A DNA stretch of 64,000 nt from Gavia stellata (taxonomy: Eukaryota > Chordata > Aves > Gaviiformes > Gaviidae). Both the position numbers and the translations under genes were made by a program. Each line of letters begins with the position of its first letter. Positions within the stretch are counted from its first letter, which is position 1. Location: positions 620,001 to 684,000 of the forward strand of contig NW_026776913.1 in the NCBI RefSeq assembly GCF_030936135.1, in the 5' to 3' direction. Shown here piece by piece: positions 43,265 through 54,865 of the stretch. The notes under the pieces were generated by a model. It made no database searches, was not told the DNA's origin, and saw only the letters and a program-made list of their open reading frames with translations.

Positions 43265-43620
43265 TCCGTAGGGCTTTCTGTGTTTTAATGAGCCCCACGG
43301 TGTATTTGGGCCTGTAGTCCATGAATCTCTGATGATGAGAGTGATCAAGCCTCTCAAGAAGTCAAAGGCAGAAGCAAAAGCTAAAGAACCTTGAAGCATT
43401 ACTGGGTCCCACTGAGGGCCATTACTGACAGAGCCTCCCCAGGGACTCATTAGAGCCGATAACTGGAGGCTGTGATTGCAGGGAGGCAAAGGCACTGTGC
43501 AGGTGGCTGTAATGCTGAGAAAGCCCTTGGATTGTTAGATGAAGCAGAAAGGCCAAACCCTGAGCCCCAGGCCCTGGGCAGGCAGAGCTGGTCCCTCACG
43601 TGTGGCTCAGGGCTGAGGGT
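43265..43620 (-). repeat. OR-associated dispersed repeat, diverged copy
   Basis: It matches 15368-15720 and 47656-48010 in the same orientation. Shared anchors are TGGGTCCCAC, CAAAGCCTCCCCAGGG-like sequence, CTCTCAAGAAGTC and GGTCCCTCAC. The minus-strand frame 43196-43495 stays open and keeps similar residues to the other two copies. Confidence 0.6.
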
Positions 43621-43654
43621 GTCCAGTTAGTGCCAGGGGAGGGGCTCGCTTTGT

Positions 43655-43890
43655 GGATTAGGGTTTGTGTAGGGCTGTGGGGAGGGTGAGGGTCAAGGCT
43701 AGCATTTAATGGCAGGGATACAGGCTGGGAATTGGAGTGAGAAACAGGGTAGGAGGAGGAGTTTCTGGTTTGGGGCTTTGGTTTAGAGGTAAGGTTTGAG
43801 GTTAGGGATTAGAGCAGTGGGTTCCTGTCAGGGTGAAGGGTGCCATATCAGGGTAGGGTTAGGGCTTCAGGTTACTGCTTAGAAAGAGGG
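43655..43890 (+). repeat. G-rich, degenerate TTAGGG-like tract
   Basis: It contains GGATTAGGG, GTTAGGGATT, GGGTTAGGGC and many AGGG units with no fixed period. It is G-rich on the plus strand. Confidence 0.45.
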
Positions 43891-45269
43891 TAAAGGCCTC
43901 ACATGAATGTTTTCTCAGTCAGTATCACGGTGGCATCAAAATTACCCTAACGCATCTTTCCTCTTCAAAACCTTTCATCTCTCTTGGCCAAACCTCTCTG
44001 CCCTCCTCCAAATCTTGTCCCAGCTCCCCCTGACCTCCCCAAATCTGTCATCTTGTTGGGGGCAGCATTGCAATGGCTTTCGAGACCTCAGAGTATCTGT
44101 ATTCCCACCGCTGGCTGCTCAGACCTGACCTCACAGCCAGCACCCAAGGGGACACAGCGTGCTGCTGTGCTGGAGAGGCCTCGTCACAGCGCTGCCCAGA
44201 GGCGCTGAAGGCAGGCGATGTCTTCCACCACCCCGAGGTACTCTGCCTGCCTACCAGCTCAGGCTCCAGAAGGGCTCCCAGATGTCATGGGATTCATTTC
44301 CCACGTGGGTGCTTCAGCTCCAAAGGACAGCGACCACCTCTGTGTGGGTAACTGAATCCAGTAGATTTTCAGGAGAAAACTGGAAACCTCTGCAGAAAAG
44401 AACTCGATGTAATACCTGGAAAAATCTTCCTTTCCAGCATGGCTGGCTTTTCATGAAGTTTCATGATTTTCTTCATAGTTTTTTATTAATAGCAGCAAGG
44501 GCAGGTACGGGCAAGCTGATTACACTCCCTCGCTTTCTGTGAGTGGTTTTATGCAGCCCCTCACCAAAATAAATTTTCTTATCATTTCTTCAATTGGAGA
44601 AGCATTGCTCAGAAGAACTTCTGTCTTTATACTGGCACATTTCATCTCTACTTCTGCCTCTCTGTCTTTTCTCCTTCCTCTGCCTTTTCTATCTCCAAGG
44701 AAAAGACTCACTGCATGACAGAATAACTCAGGTTGGAAGAGACTTGACCATTGTCTTGTCCATCTCTCCTGCTCGAGGCAGGAGATGCTCACCCTGATGG
44801 CTCAGCCCTGGGTATGTCCCTCAGTGACACTCACCATCCCCACTGTCACTAGACACACCCAGAGATCAGTTCAAAATCCATCCCTTGGTCTCTAAGAGGT
44901 CATAATGTGACAAGGAGGTTTTTGCTCCCATATCCGTGGATCAATGGGCCCTTTTGGACTCTTGTTCTGCTTGATAGCAGCTTTGGAAGAAGAGCCAACC
45001 ATGCAGGAAGCGTTCAGGGGAGACCCCATTTTACTACAGAGCTAGTGTGAGAGAGTCAGATATGAGCCAGAGTTACACAAATTTTTCTGAGGTGGCCAGA
45101 TGAGAGAGAGCACGTTCCTGCCTCAGGTGTAGTGGGACAAATTCAAACAGTCATGCAGGAAAATGACAGGGAGAAATAACAACAACAAAACCAGCAACAG
45201 AGTGAATAAACAAAGCTCTAACACATTACAGGATGCACTGGGAATCATGTGTGAAGGAGATGGCAGGTC
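43891..45269. other. Intergenic, nothing recognised
   Basis: It includes the probable 3' untranslated flank of OR d at the right. No repeat or gene seen. Confidence 0.5.
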
Positions 45270-46205
45270 TCAGCTGTTGAAAAGTGTCCGTGAAAACCAT
45301 TTCTTGATGGCATCCTTGAGCTCCTGGTTCCTCATGCTGTAGATGAGGGGGTTCACTGCTGGAGGCACCACTGAGTACAGAATTGCCACCACAAGGTCCA
45401 GGGATGGGGAGGAGATGGAGGGGGGCTTCAGGTAGGAAAACATGATGGTGCTGAGGAACAGGGACACCACAGCCACGTGAGGGAGGCACGTGGAAAAGGC
45501 TTTGTGCCGTCCCTGCTCAGAGGGGATCCTCAGCACGGCCCTCAAGATCTGCACATAGGACAGCACAATGAAAACAAAACACCCAAAACTAAAACAAGCA
45601 CTAACCACAAGAAGCCCAACTACCCTGAGGTAGGCGTCTGAGCAGGAGAGCTTGAGGATCTGTGGGATTTCACAGAAGAACTGGTCCAAGGCATTACCTT
45701 GGCAGAGTGGTAGTGAAAATGTATTGGCTGTGTGCAGCACAGCATTGAGCAACCCACTGCCCCAGGCAGCTGCTGCCATGTGGACACAAGCTCTGCTGCC
45801 CAGGAGGGTCCCGTAGTGCAGGGGTTTGCAGATGGCAATGTAGCGGTCGTAGGCCATGATGGTGAGAAGAGAAAACTCTGCTGCACTGAGAAAGAGAAAC
45901 AGAAATACCTGGGCAGCACATCCTGAGTAGGAAATGGCCCTGGTGTGCCAGAGGGAATTGGCCATGGCTTTGGGGAGAGTGGTGGAGATGGAGCCCAGGT
46001 CGATGAAAGAAAGGTTGAGGAGGAAGAAGTACATGGGGCTGTGGAGGTGGTGGTCGCAGGCTATGGCAGTGATGATGAGGCCATTACCCAGGAGGGCAGC
46101 CAGGTAGATGCCCAGGAAGAGGCAGAAGTGCAAGAGCTGCAGCTCCCGCGTATCTGCGAATGCCAGGAGGAGGAGGAACTGGGTGATGGAGCTGCTGTTG
46201 GACAT
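45270..46205 (-). CDS. Olfactory receptor, family-14-like (OR d), intact
   Basis: A complete 311-residue odorant receptor on the minus strand. It begins MSNSSSITQFLLLLAF, one Leu longer in the N-terminus than OR a. Landmarks are LLGNGLIITAI, HSPMYFFLLNLSFIDL, MAYDRYIAICKPLHY (117-131), CQGNALDQFFCEIPQILKLSC (second-loop cysteines), SYVQILRAVLRIPSEQGRHK, KAFSTCLPHV and PAVNPLIYSMRNQELKDA. The in-frame ATG 51 bases upstream lies beyond the splice acceptor (46229-46234) and is unlikely to be used, so I take 46205 as the start. The gene is the positional counterpart of OR a, each lying at the left of one spacer copy. Expression in olfactory neurons is inferred from the family. Confidence 0.95.
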   Translation of the reverse strand: MSNSSSITQFLLLLAFADTRELQLLHFCLFLGIYLAALLGNGLIITAIACDHHLHSPMYFFLLNLSFIDLGSISTTLPKAMANSLWHTRAISYSGCAAQVFLFLFLSAAEFSLLTIMAYDRYIAICKPLHYGTLLGSRACVHMAAAAWGSGLLNAVLHTANTFSLPLCQGNALDQFFCEIPQILKLSCSDAYLRVVGLLVVSACFSFGCFVFIVLSYVQILRAVLRIPSEQGRHKAFSTCLPHVAVVSLFLSTIMFSYLKPPSISSPSLDLVVAILYSVVPPAVNPLIYSMRNQELKDAIKKWFSRTLFNS

Positions 46206-46228
46206 TTTCTTCCTCCGGGCATGGGGAA

Positions 46229-46234
46229 CTGTGC
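46229..46234 (-). other. Splice acceptor before OR d
   Basis: On the minus strand CCTTTTTCTCCTTGCACAG ends in AG at 46229-46230, 23 bases before the ATG. Confidence 0.65.
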
Positions 46235-46702
46235 AAGGAGAAAAAGGCAGTGACAAGTTGAGAAGGACTTCTCTGACTTCCCCCTCCCTCAGCTGAACGA
46301 TGAGTGAGTCAGCTCACTCCCCAACCCCACCAACTGAGCGACATGGTGCCTCACAGTTTAAAAAAAAACTGAGGCATCTACCTGCCATGAAGACACACCT
46401 GGCGCTGTGTCCCCAGACTTGAAGTCAAAACAGAAGCTGACCTTCACCCTCCACACCAACTCCTGAGATTGAGAGCACCACAGGCAGGTGTGGAAATACA
46501 TAATATGTCTGTGGTCTGAAAAACTGAAGCAAGGAGAGAAAGGCTGATGGGTATGAAGTGAAGCCTTCCCCTTACCCAGCCGTGCTCTCCACCTCACAGA
46601 TAGCAACACTGCAGGGCACTTGTTTTTAGCATATTTGTTGTGTATCGACTGTAGGACACATGCACTGGTCCTACGCTGGAGGTCCAGCTGCTGAGGAGGT
46701 GA
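46235..46702 (-). other. Probable intron of OR d; no other feature
   Basis: It lies between the acceptor and the GC-rich arm. An A run is at about 46361. It does not resemble the equivalent part of OR a beyond a few dozen bases. Confidence 0.4.
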
Positions 46703-46739
46703 ACAACCCTCTGCAAATGTCCTCAGAGTGATCTGGAGC

Positions 46740-47640
46740 TGAGGGCAGCCCTGACCCACACAGCACCCTCTCAACAGCAGAAGCACCCTGCCATTGCACT
46801 GGTCTCTCCTTCCACCCCCAGCTTCTCCCCACAGCGCCGTGGGGAGCTCCCCGGGCAGGCTGAGTGCTGACCCTGGCAGGCGGCAGAGTCCCTGCCCCAG
46901 CACCCAGCCCCGGGGGTGCAGGGACCCTGCTCGGAAGGACAGCCCTGGGCACCCCTGGCTGCACACCCACCTTCACACCCTGCAGCCGTCCCTGGCAGAA
47001 GGCAGCCCTCATGCCCTGTCCCGCTGATGGTGCAGCAGGGAAGCCCTGCTCTGGAGCACCTCCTCCTCCTCTACACTGGAGCACCTGTGGCAGTTCTTCC
47101 TGAAAGGTCTCATAGTTTGTGGGATGTGCCACCATTAGGAGATCTGTCCGTGAACTATACCTAAATTGCCCTGCAGCCAGAGACTTACCGTGTCAAGGGC
47201 TGTGAAGATTTCTCCTCCAGTGAGCTCGCCTCTGTCCTCCCACCCCAGACTGCCTTTAAACCCTTCAATGCCTCACTCCTCATCCCTGGGAGAAGGCAGC
47301 CGTCATGCCCTGCCACCTCCTCTACACAGGAGTGAGATTCCTGGGGACTATGCCACGTTTATGAGAGCCCTCCACAAACTCCAGCTGCATTGCCCTGCAG
47401 CCAGAGACTTACCATGTCAAGGGCTGTGAAGATTTCTCCTACTTTGCGCTCTCAGCATACTCCTCCTCCTGACTGACTTAAACCCTTCGCTGCCTCACTC
47501 CTCTCCCCTCGGTGCCTGCAGGCAGTGCCCTCAGCCCTGCTGCGCTCTGCAGAGGAGCTGCTCCTGGGCAGAGCTGTCTCTCGGTAGTGCTGCCCGCTTG
47601 CCCTGAGCTCCCTCTGTCCCAGGAGCCCGGCACAGCTCAG
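46740..47640 (-). promoter_or_regulatory. GC-rich upstream arm of OR d with two candidate donors
   Basis: The minus strand carries TGACACG then GTAAGT with the exon ending at 47189, and a second version, TGACATG then GTAAGT, with the exon ending at 47413. The repeat of CAGCCAGAGACTTACC shows that part of the arm (about 225-250 bases) was tandemly duplicated. Introns to 46229 would be about 0.96 or 1.18 kb. Confidence 0.55.
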
Positions 47641-47655
47641 CAGCAGAGGACCATC

Positions 47656-48010
47656 TCAAGGTGTTTTAATGACCCCTCGGGTGGGTTTGGTGCCGAGTCC
47701 ATGAACCTCAGACAGGGAGAGGAAGTTGAAGAAACCTCTCAAGAAGTCAGTGTCTGATGCAATCTCCACTGTTTCTTGCAGTGTTAATGGGTCCCACGGA
47801 GGGACATTGCTGACAAAGCCTCCCCAGGGGCTGCTTAGAGCAGAAAACTCCGGGCAGTGATGACAGGTAGGCAAAGGCAATGTGAAGGAAGAGATTCTGA
47901 GTAACCCTGGATGTGTTACCTAAAGGCAAAGGGCCAAGCTCTGACCCCCAGCCCCTGGGAAGTGAGATCCGGTCCCTCACACATTGCTCAGGGCTCTTCC
48001 TGGGGCGGTG
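47656..48010 (-). repeat. OR-associated dispersed repeat, copy 2
   Basis: It is near identical to 15368-15720, as part of the duplication, and keeps the same 74-codon minus-strand open frame (47656-47880). Confidence 0.6.
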
Positions 48011-48992
48011 TGATGTGGGGATGGGCAATGCCCAGGGCAGGACTACGGTAGGATACCTCCCAGGCTCCCAGGTGGGGAAGGGGAGGCAATGAGCCCCGAG
48101 TGCTGTAAGGACAAGGTGCTTCCTCATGGGTGTCAGTGGCAGAGACAACAGCCACAGCCGAGAAGGGAAAGAGCTGATCTCTCTTGGGGGCTTTTCTGAC
48201 TTTCTCCATCCCTCTCTCATCTCCACCATTGGCTGTCCTACGGTCTCCTACACCTGCACCTCTTTCTCTGCAGGCTGTAGACATCCACCCTGCTACCCCA
48301 CCTGGCTCTCACCTGAGCATCTTCCTTTACTGATATCTCTCCATCCTTCCTCATTGTCCCTTGCAACACAAAGCCTTGGGTTGTTCCAGTCTCCCTCTGG
48401 GTGACTTCTTACACCACAGCACTGCCCTTCGAGTGACATTTCTCTTTCCTCGTGTCCAGTCTGGAGCTCTCCAGCTGCACTTTGTGCTATAAGTTCTTTC
48501 TCATGCTGTTTCCCACTACGAAGAAAAGATTCATCATCTCTGAAACCACCTTTCCAGCAGTCTCAGGCTACTCCTATACTGCTCTGAGCCTCTCTGCCAC
48601 TGGGTCAGTGCTGCCCAGGTCCCTCAGCCGCCCCACACAGATCATATGCACCCGGTCCCATACCCCATCTTGGCAGACCTGCACTCGACAGTCTCTAGTT
48701 CCTCCTGACTTCTCCAAACTGGGGAGCCACCCTCTGGGACATACCCATGTGTGTGGAGCCACACCAGTGCTGAGTCAAGGGGGATGATCTCTCAAGTTGT
48801 CTGGGTGGCCCACACTCCTCCTAACACAGCCCCACGTGCAGCTGCCCTTGTTCATAGGGACCATACGCTACTGGTTGTAGTGCATCCCTCGTAGTGCCCA
48901 GGCCCTTCTCCTCAGCTGCTCACGTCCCAGCCTGTCCTGATGTATGGGGTTATTCTCCCCCCGCGCCCCACCACTGCAGCTCGGATGCAGAA

Positions 48993-49501
48993 ATGTTGAA
49001 CCATACAACTGTCACAGAGTTCCTTCTCTTGGGCTTCCCCTCCCTCCACCATCAGGAGTCCCTCATGGCAATCGCTCTCCTGGCTTCGTACCTGGTGATC
49101 TTAGGGACAAACCTGCTGATCATTCCCTCATTCTTGCTGAAGGAGACCTCCACAGTCCCACGTACTTTTCCCTCTGTAACCTCTCCTGTTTGGAGTTTTT
49201 CATCACCATATCCATCATACCCAAAGCCGTAGGAAACTTGTGCATGGCCAGCAAAGCCATATCCTGCCCAGGCTGCTTAACTCAGTGCTACTTCTACTCC
49301 CTTCTGGGCTGCATCTTCACATATGTCCAGCCTTCAAGTCACCACATTTCCTGAAACAAGGCAGTGGCCCTTCTCAACACAGTGCCAACTCCTTTGATGA
49401 GTCCCTTTGTTTTCAGCCTCAGGAACCAGCTGATGAAAGATGCTCTCAAGGCAGGTTTCAAAAGAAGTGGGATAATCTTCAGAAACTGCTTTTCCACCTG
49501 A
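48993..49501 (+). pseudogene. OR pseudogene with TM1-TM3 joined to TM7 (copy B)
   Basis: It is the copy of 16703-17211. It starts MLNHTTVTEFLLLGFPS, has the same frameshift before LHSPTYFSLCNLSCLEFF, stops in TM3 and resumes at 49355 with TPLMSPFVFSLRNQLMKDAL, ending at 49499-49501. Met of the PMYF motif is Thr here, which is a copy-specific change. Confidence 0.75.
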
Positions 49502-51222
49502 GGAGAGGTGTTGTAAGTGGATTTTGAAAGGGGAGAGGGGTGGGGAGGGCAAACACATGATTATGATGCATCTGCAGAAATGAGACCTCTCTTTCTTAGC
49601 AGTGTAAGATCTCCTTAATCGAATATCACACCAGACTCTCTTCTGCAACACGTCATCATAAGATGACCCTGCATAGCAATGCCTTTCAAATGACCTACAA
49701 GCACTTTACAAACCCTGGTGAATACCACAGTGGCATTTTCTAAGCGTGCAAACCAAGACAGAGAGCAACAAGCAGAGGACTTCATCCCTCCATGGCACAC
49801 CCAATTCTCAACAAGCTTCACCCTCGTCCGGTTCTCATGCAACTGCGCCTTCCTTCTAAATCTGGTTTCCTGATTATTTTGGTGACAGATCTTTGCTGAA
49901 CCTCTTAGTCTTTAGGAAATGACAGGACATAGGTGGAACATAATGAAGAGAACAATAACAGCTTAATTTTTCCACCAAGTGGAAAATACATCTCCGTTAA
50001 CGTCCTGGTCAGAACAAAAACATGCCTGAAATTCAGTCCAGTTGAACTGTTGAGAATGACCTCTCTTCTAATTTGGTCCAGAATCTAGAATATTGGTCAG
50101 GAATGTAGTTTGGAGTAACAGTGCACCTGTCTCCAGATCACTCATGTTTGGTGAAATAAATGTCCAGTCCTTGACACAATGCTCCCAGAGCCAATACTTC
50201 AGCTAATCCAGCACATTCAGTGGAATTAGCTTGTTCAGACATAGACTTTTATAACTTTAATGTCTAAAAAGATGAGTTCATTCTCTGGCCTCCTTTGATA
50301 GCGGGGAAGGATCAGCACTCTAGAAGGTGATATCATCTCCTCCTACAGTGGTCTTCAGGAGAACAGTACATACCATACACTTGGCAGCTTAGTTTTCCCA
50401 TAGGTAATGCCAAGTGCCCTGAGCCACATACCGGGCAACGTGTGGTCATTTGCACAAGGGAGGGACTCTTGCTCAGCAGGGCCATCCTTTGAAGACATGA
50501 GGGTTACAACTGTGCCTTAAAGTCTCTCCAAAATTAAAAGGAAACCTCTCCTCTTCTCTAATCCCTGTCACAGTGTTGCCATTTAGTGCCAGTGGCTCTT
50601 GGCACAGTGGCAGCTATGAAGTGAGACCACGTGTCTTGGTACAGCCCTGTCCTGCCTGTCTTCTCATTCCAGCTCCTCTTTCCTTAGATACCCTTTGTGT
50701 GTCCTTGACACTGCTGAACCCAGATACAGGCAGCGTGGTGGTCAGTGCAGTCAGAGCTGTGGGGCATAAGCTAATGGGCACTCACACACCTCAGTGGACA
50801 GGCAGAGGTTGGGGCAGAGTGTATGGGGCCAGGGTGCCAAGACATGTCCCTTATGTTCTCAACTCTCTTAATCTCTCGCTGTCTCTTTCTCCATCTTGCT
50901 CGTATCTTAGGGATCCATCTCAATCCCTCAGCTCTCTCACAGTTGTCTCTCAGCCCATGTCTCTCACATACATGGGATGTGATTTACAGCGAGCAGTGAA
51001 TCTGAGGCACCCTCCCCATGGAAGCACCTTCAGGAACAACGCACCCCAGTGTAGGTGGGGTGAATCACTGAGTAAAAGGGCTCCTCCATTCCAGGAGCTC
51101 TCTGGGCTGTCTAGGTGACTGCCTCGGCCATCTCCAAGTCACGATAAAGATATGAAGTTTGAGACAGGGAATCATCAGGGACTTGTGCCAAATTGGGGAG
51201 CCACCCACTGGGACACACCCAT
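49502..51222. other. Spacer between OR pseudogene pieces (copy B)
   Basis: It matches 17212-18872 with the extra segment near 50405-50450. No gene seen. Confidence 0.5.
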
Positions 51223-51561
51223 GTGTGTGGAGCCTTCCCATTTGGACTCACACTGGTATCCTACATCTGCATCAGAGCTGCAGTCCTGAGGATCCCAACC
51301 ATCATGGGGAGGCAGAAGGCCTTCTCCACCCGCTCCTCTCACCTCATCGTGGTGACTGTTTTCTATGGCACCCTCGTCCTTGTCTATATGACACCCAGGA
51401 CAGCCTCCCTGAGGCAGCTCCATAAAGTCCTCTCCTTTTTCTACACCATCCTCACGCCCCTGGTCAATCCACTCCTCTGCAGCCTGCGGAACAGGGAGGT
51501 CGAGGGGGCTCTTGGAAATGCACTCAGAAAAACTGTGGCCTACCTCGACAGCTCACACTAG
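51223..51561 (+). pseudogene. OR pseudogene fragment, TM5-TM7 (copy B)
   Basis: The TM5 to TM7 segment is in one open frame here: [46 protein letters not shown], and [19 protein letters not shown], ending at 51559-51561. TM1 to TM4 are absent, so it is still a fragment. In KAFSTC the Cys is Arg and the TM7 Tyr is Cys, both copy-specific losses of conserved residues. Confidence 0.8.
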
Positions 51562-54500
51562 TTGTGATCCACCAGGAATAAACAGGTGGTGGATCTCATT
51601 TGATCAGGTGGGGACCACTCGTAAGTGCCTCTTTTGTGTACCAGGTATATCTTTAGAAGTGCAGAATCTTGGGACTGGTTGTGGAATGAGAAGCGGGAGA
51701 AGGGAATTTGTGTCATAAAGAAATATAGGTCTGGTCTTGAAGAGTGTAAAAAACTTGCCTGGCTTTCTTCCTTCTTTAAAGTAAAGCCAGTTGTGATCCT
51801 GCAAGTGGGAGCTGTTGAAATGCCACACCTGCCCAGGAGTGGGAGGAAACTGACTCTAAGCATGCTGTTTTCTCTTCTGTCACCCAGCCAGGCTGAGGCG
51901 TGGCATTCCTGCATGTCTGGGATTCCTCAGGGCATCTCCCTATTGGCAGGGAGAAGTGGGCAGCTGGATCAAGCCCTTCCACTGGACATGTCTAAATCCA
52001 ACTAGGGGAATCCCATCCCTTTGTTCTCTGGGCTTCCTAGCAGAGGACAACTGTGAAAGCTACTCTGATAGGGTCAGCCCCTCTGAAAAAAAAATAAAGT
52101 AGATCCTTGCGCAGAGGAAAGATGCACAAGTTGGGTCTCAGTTTCCCCATTTTTTAACACAGAGATCATTACTTCCCCCTTCTTTCCTTCTCTTATTCCG
52201 ACTCCCCTCCACCAATGTAATTACTTATTTGTTTCCCACTGTCTGACTTAGATACTGCAAACCCAGTCCTCCTGTTTTCTTCTTTCTTGCAAAAGAGAGC
52301 AAGGTCAGCTCATGGGGCATGACTGAGCACAGACACCCCCAGCAGCAGGCTCTCCCCATTTCCTAGGCTGAGGCAAGCGCACAAGGTGGGAATGTCTCCA
52401 TCATCTCTGATTTGCGCAAGGGCCTTCCCCCCTGACATACTCCCACAACACACGTGTTCCTCCTCCACCCACAGACAGAAATTCCTTCCCACTTCCAGGC
52501 TCAGGTCTTGGCTGCAAGAATTTGCTGCACTTCAGAAGAGGCCTTGAGCTTCTTGGCTCTTCTTGGTGCTTAAGGCAATCTTCCGGGCTCCCTCCAGATT
52601 TCATGGGGGGACTTCTTGTCTCTAACAAGGACTTTATGACAAGTTTTTATGAAATGTTTGTTTTTCTGTCATTCCTGTGTGTGGGGAGATTAGACACAGA
52701 GAAGGAGGATATACACCAAAAGGGATGCGAGTGAAGTGCCAGTAAGAACCAGGTGAGCTCCCCCCATGCCTGTGGCTTCCTGGCAAGGAGTCTGTCCTGA
52801 GAAGGGGATCCAGCCTCTACCCCACTCTGGAGTGGGGAATCAGCAGCACTCGTGCCTCCTGGGGGACACAAAAGATGACTTTTCAAGGGCACCTTTCTCT
52901 GAACTGCTGTAGATTTGTCCTTGAGGATGAGGTATAATGGCCAACAGTGCAAATACTGATTTAACTGGCATTGCCCAGAGTGGTCATCAGAGATGCAAAC
53001 TGCTATGCTGCAGATAATTATATTAAGGCAGATTAATGTTGCGGGTTTTGTTTTCTTTTGTTTCTTCTTTTTCGATACTGATACTCTTAGGGAAATCACA
53101 CAAGCATCTGAAGGATTATTGAAGGTTTTCTGAGAGAAGCCCCAGCAGATTAGCATCTCAAGCAATGGGGTGCCGGAGGGCAAGGGAAGGATGGTTTGGG
53201 CACTGCCCTGGGATTTGGGAAACGGAAATGAGTTCTCCTCTCCTTGACACCCTGCCCTTCTCAGTGAGGGCTGTGAAAAACTCTGCCAACTAGGTCGGAA
53301 CTCACAGCCGTGTCAGGGAACTTCTGTCGAACTGCAGGAATGTGGTCCTGACAGCTCAGGCGTTGAGTTTCCATTGGAGTCCAAACTGCTACAATTCACA
53401 CTGCCTCCGTCTTCACTATGACACTGGGTGTTGTGTGACACAACTGTCCTGGATCTCCAGGCAGGATGGGCAAAAGTTTGATACCTGAACCAGAACTTTT
53501 CCTCTTCCTGGAAATGTCAATGCCACAGGCTCGAGCCAAGAGGCCCAAGAAACAAAACTTCCCAGAGAATCAAGTAATGAAAACATCCCCCAGGCTGTGG
53601 GACTTGCTCTTGACTGACAGAGAATTTGTGAGTCTGGACAAACTTGTGAGTCTTCACCTATTTTTCCCTCTCTCTTTGTAACTTGGCTCTCAGCATTTAC
53701 ATATTGAAACTGCTTTGCCACTTTGAAAATGTGTCTTTGAGAAACTAGCTCGGGATATTTTTATTACCTTTTTTTTAGCCCAAATGAATATGCAGCATTG
53801 AAGTGGGTTTCCATATATGGAGCATTTTTGCACAATGTCTGCTCCAAGAGGAGAAATATCTCAGCCTGCATCTGGAAATGAATGAAGCTGTAGGTGGTAA
53901 ATGTGCTTCTTCAGACGATATGTGGTATGCATGCAAGAGAAAATGTTGTGAAGGTGAACGGGCATGAAAGAAATGGAAAACTGCCCATCCAATGGAGCTC
54001 TGCAAGAGGAGGATGGAGCCGTACATAACATGGCATGATCCAAGTGGGATCAGCATGGAGAGAAGACATTTGTAGGGAAGGTGTTGTAATGGAGTACCTT
54101 GACGTCACCCAGCTGAAAAAGAGAGATTGGACAGTGTGCTGAAGTGACAGGCAGAAGTGTCCTGGGCTAAAGGACCTTGGCTAAGAGAAGGTTGGAGGGA
54201 TTTGGGTTGCAGAGATTTGAGGTAGTCCTTCCAAGATCTAAGCAGGCTGAGCTTTGGAGACAAGTAAAAATAAGGAAGCTCTCAAGGATGTTTTGCCATT
54301 TGTTGTACTATCTTTGCTCTCTCTTATCATTTAAAGATACAGTATTGCCCTTAAGTAATCCATGCTCCATATGTTTTTTCTCTGCTTTTTTGAGGAGGGG
54401 GAGGTGGAAGAGAAGAATAGTTTCTTTTTTAACCAAAGGCCGCCAAAGGGCAGATCCCAGGTTAGCGAAAAGGTACAAAGGAAGGCAGAATTTTGATGTG

Positions 54501-54865
54501 GTGTACACTGGCACAAGAGGATTACCTGCATTTCCATTCTCTGAAGCCCTAACTGGGCGACTGAGACCGTGGAAGCTCAGAGCTCCCTTCATCTGCCCTG
54601 CATTTCAGCATGTAAAATGAAGCTAACTGAGTCATAAAGTTGGTTTTGATTCTCTTCACAGCCTAAAGCACAGCATGGGGCGGGAGACAGGCAGGACACC
54701 TAAAGAGGACTCACACTTCTCTGGAAAAAAGCTTAGTTGCTTGAGGGAACCTCAGGAGGCATGGCATACCGATTCCAGGGTTCAACAACCTGGTCAAATG
54801 CCTTGTCTCCTTCTCTGTAATGGTGGCATCGATTCGTGGCACTCATGTGCGGACTCTGTACAAGG
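51562..54865. other. Spacer, no gene recognised (copy B)
   Basis: Counterpart of 19217-22509. No gene or named repeat. Confidence 0.5.

Noticed and set aside
43655-43890. True telomeric array
   Set aside because: TTAGGG units are few and out of phase, so I list it only as a G-rich, telomere-like tract.
46205-46256. Upstream ATG giving a 328-residue OR d
   Set aside because: The extra 17 codons cross the splice acceptor at 46229-46234 and are not shared with the other ORs.
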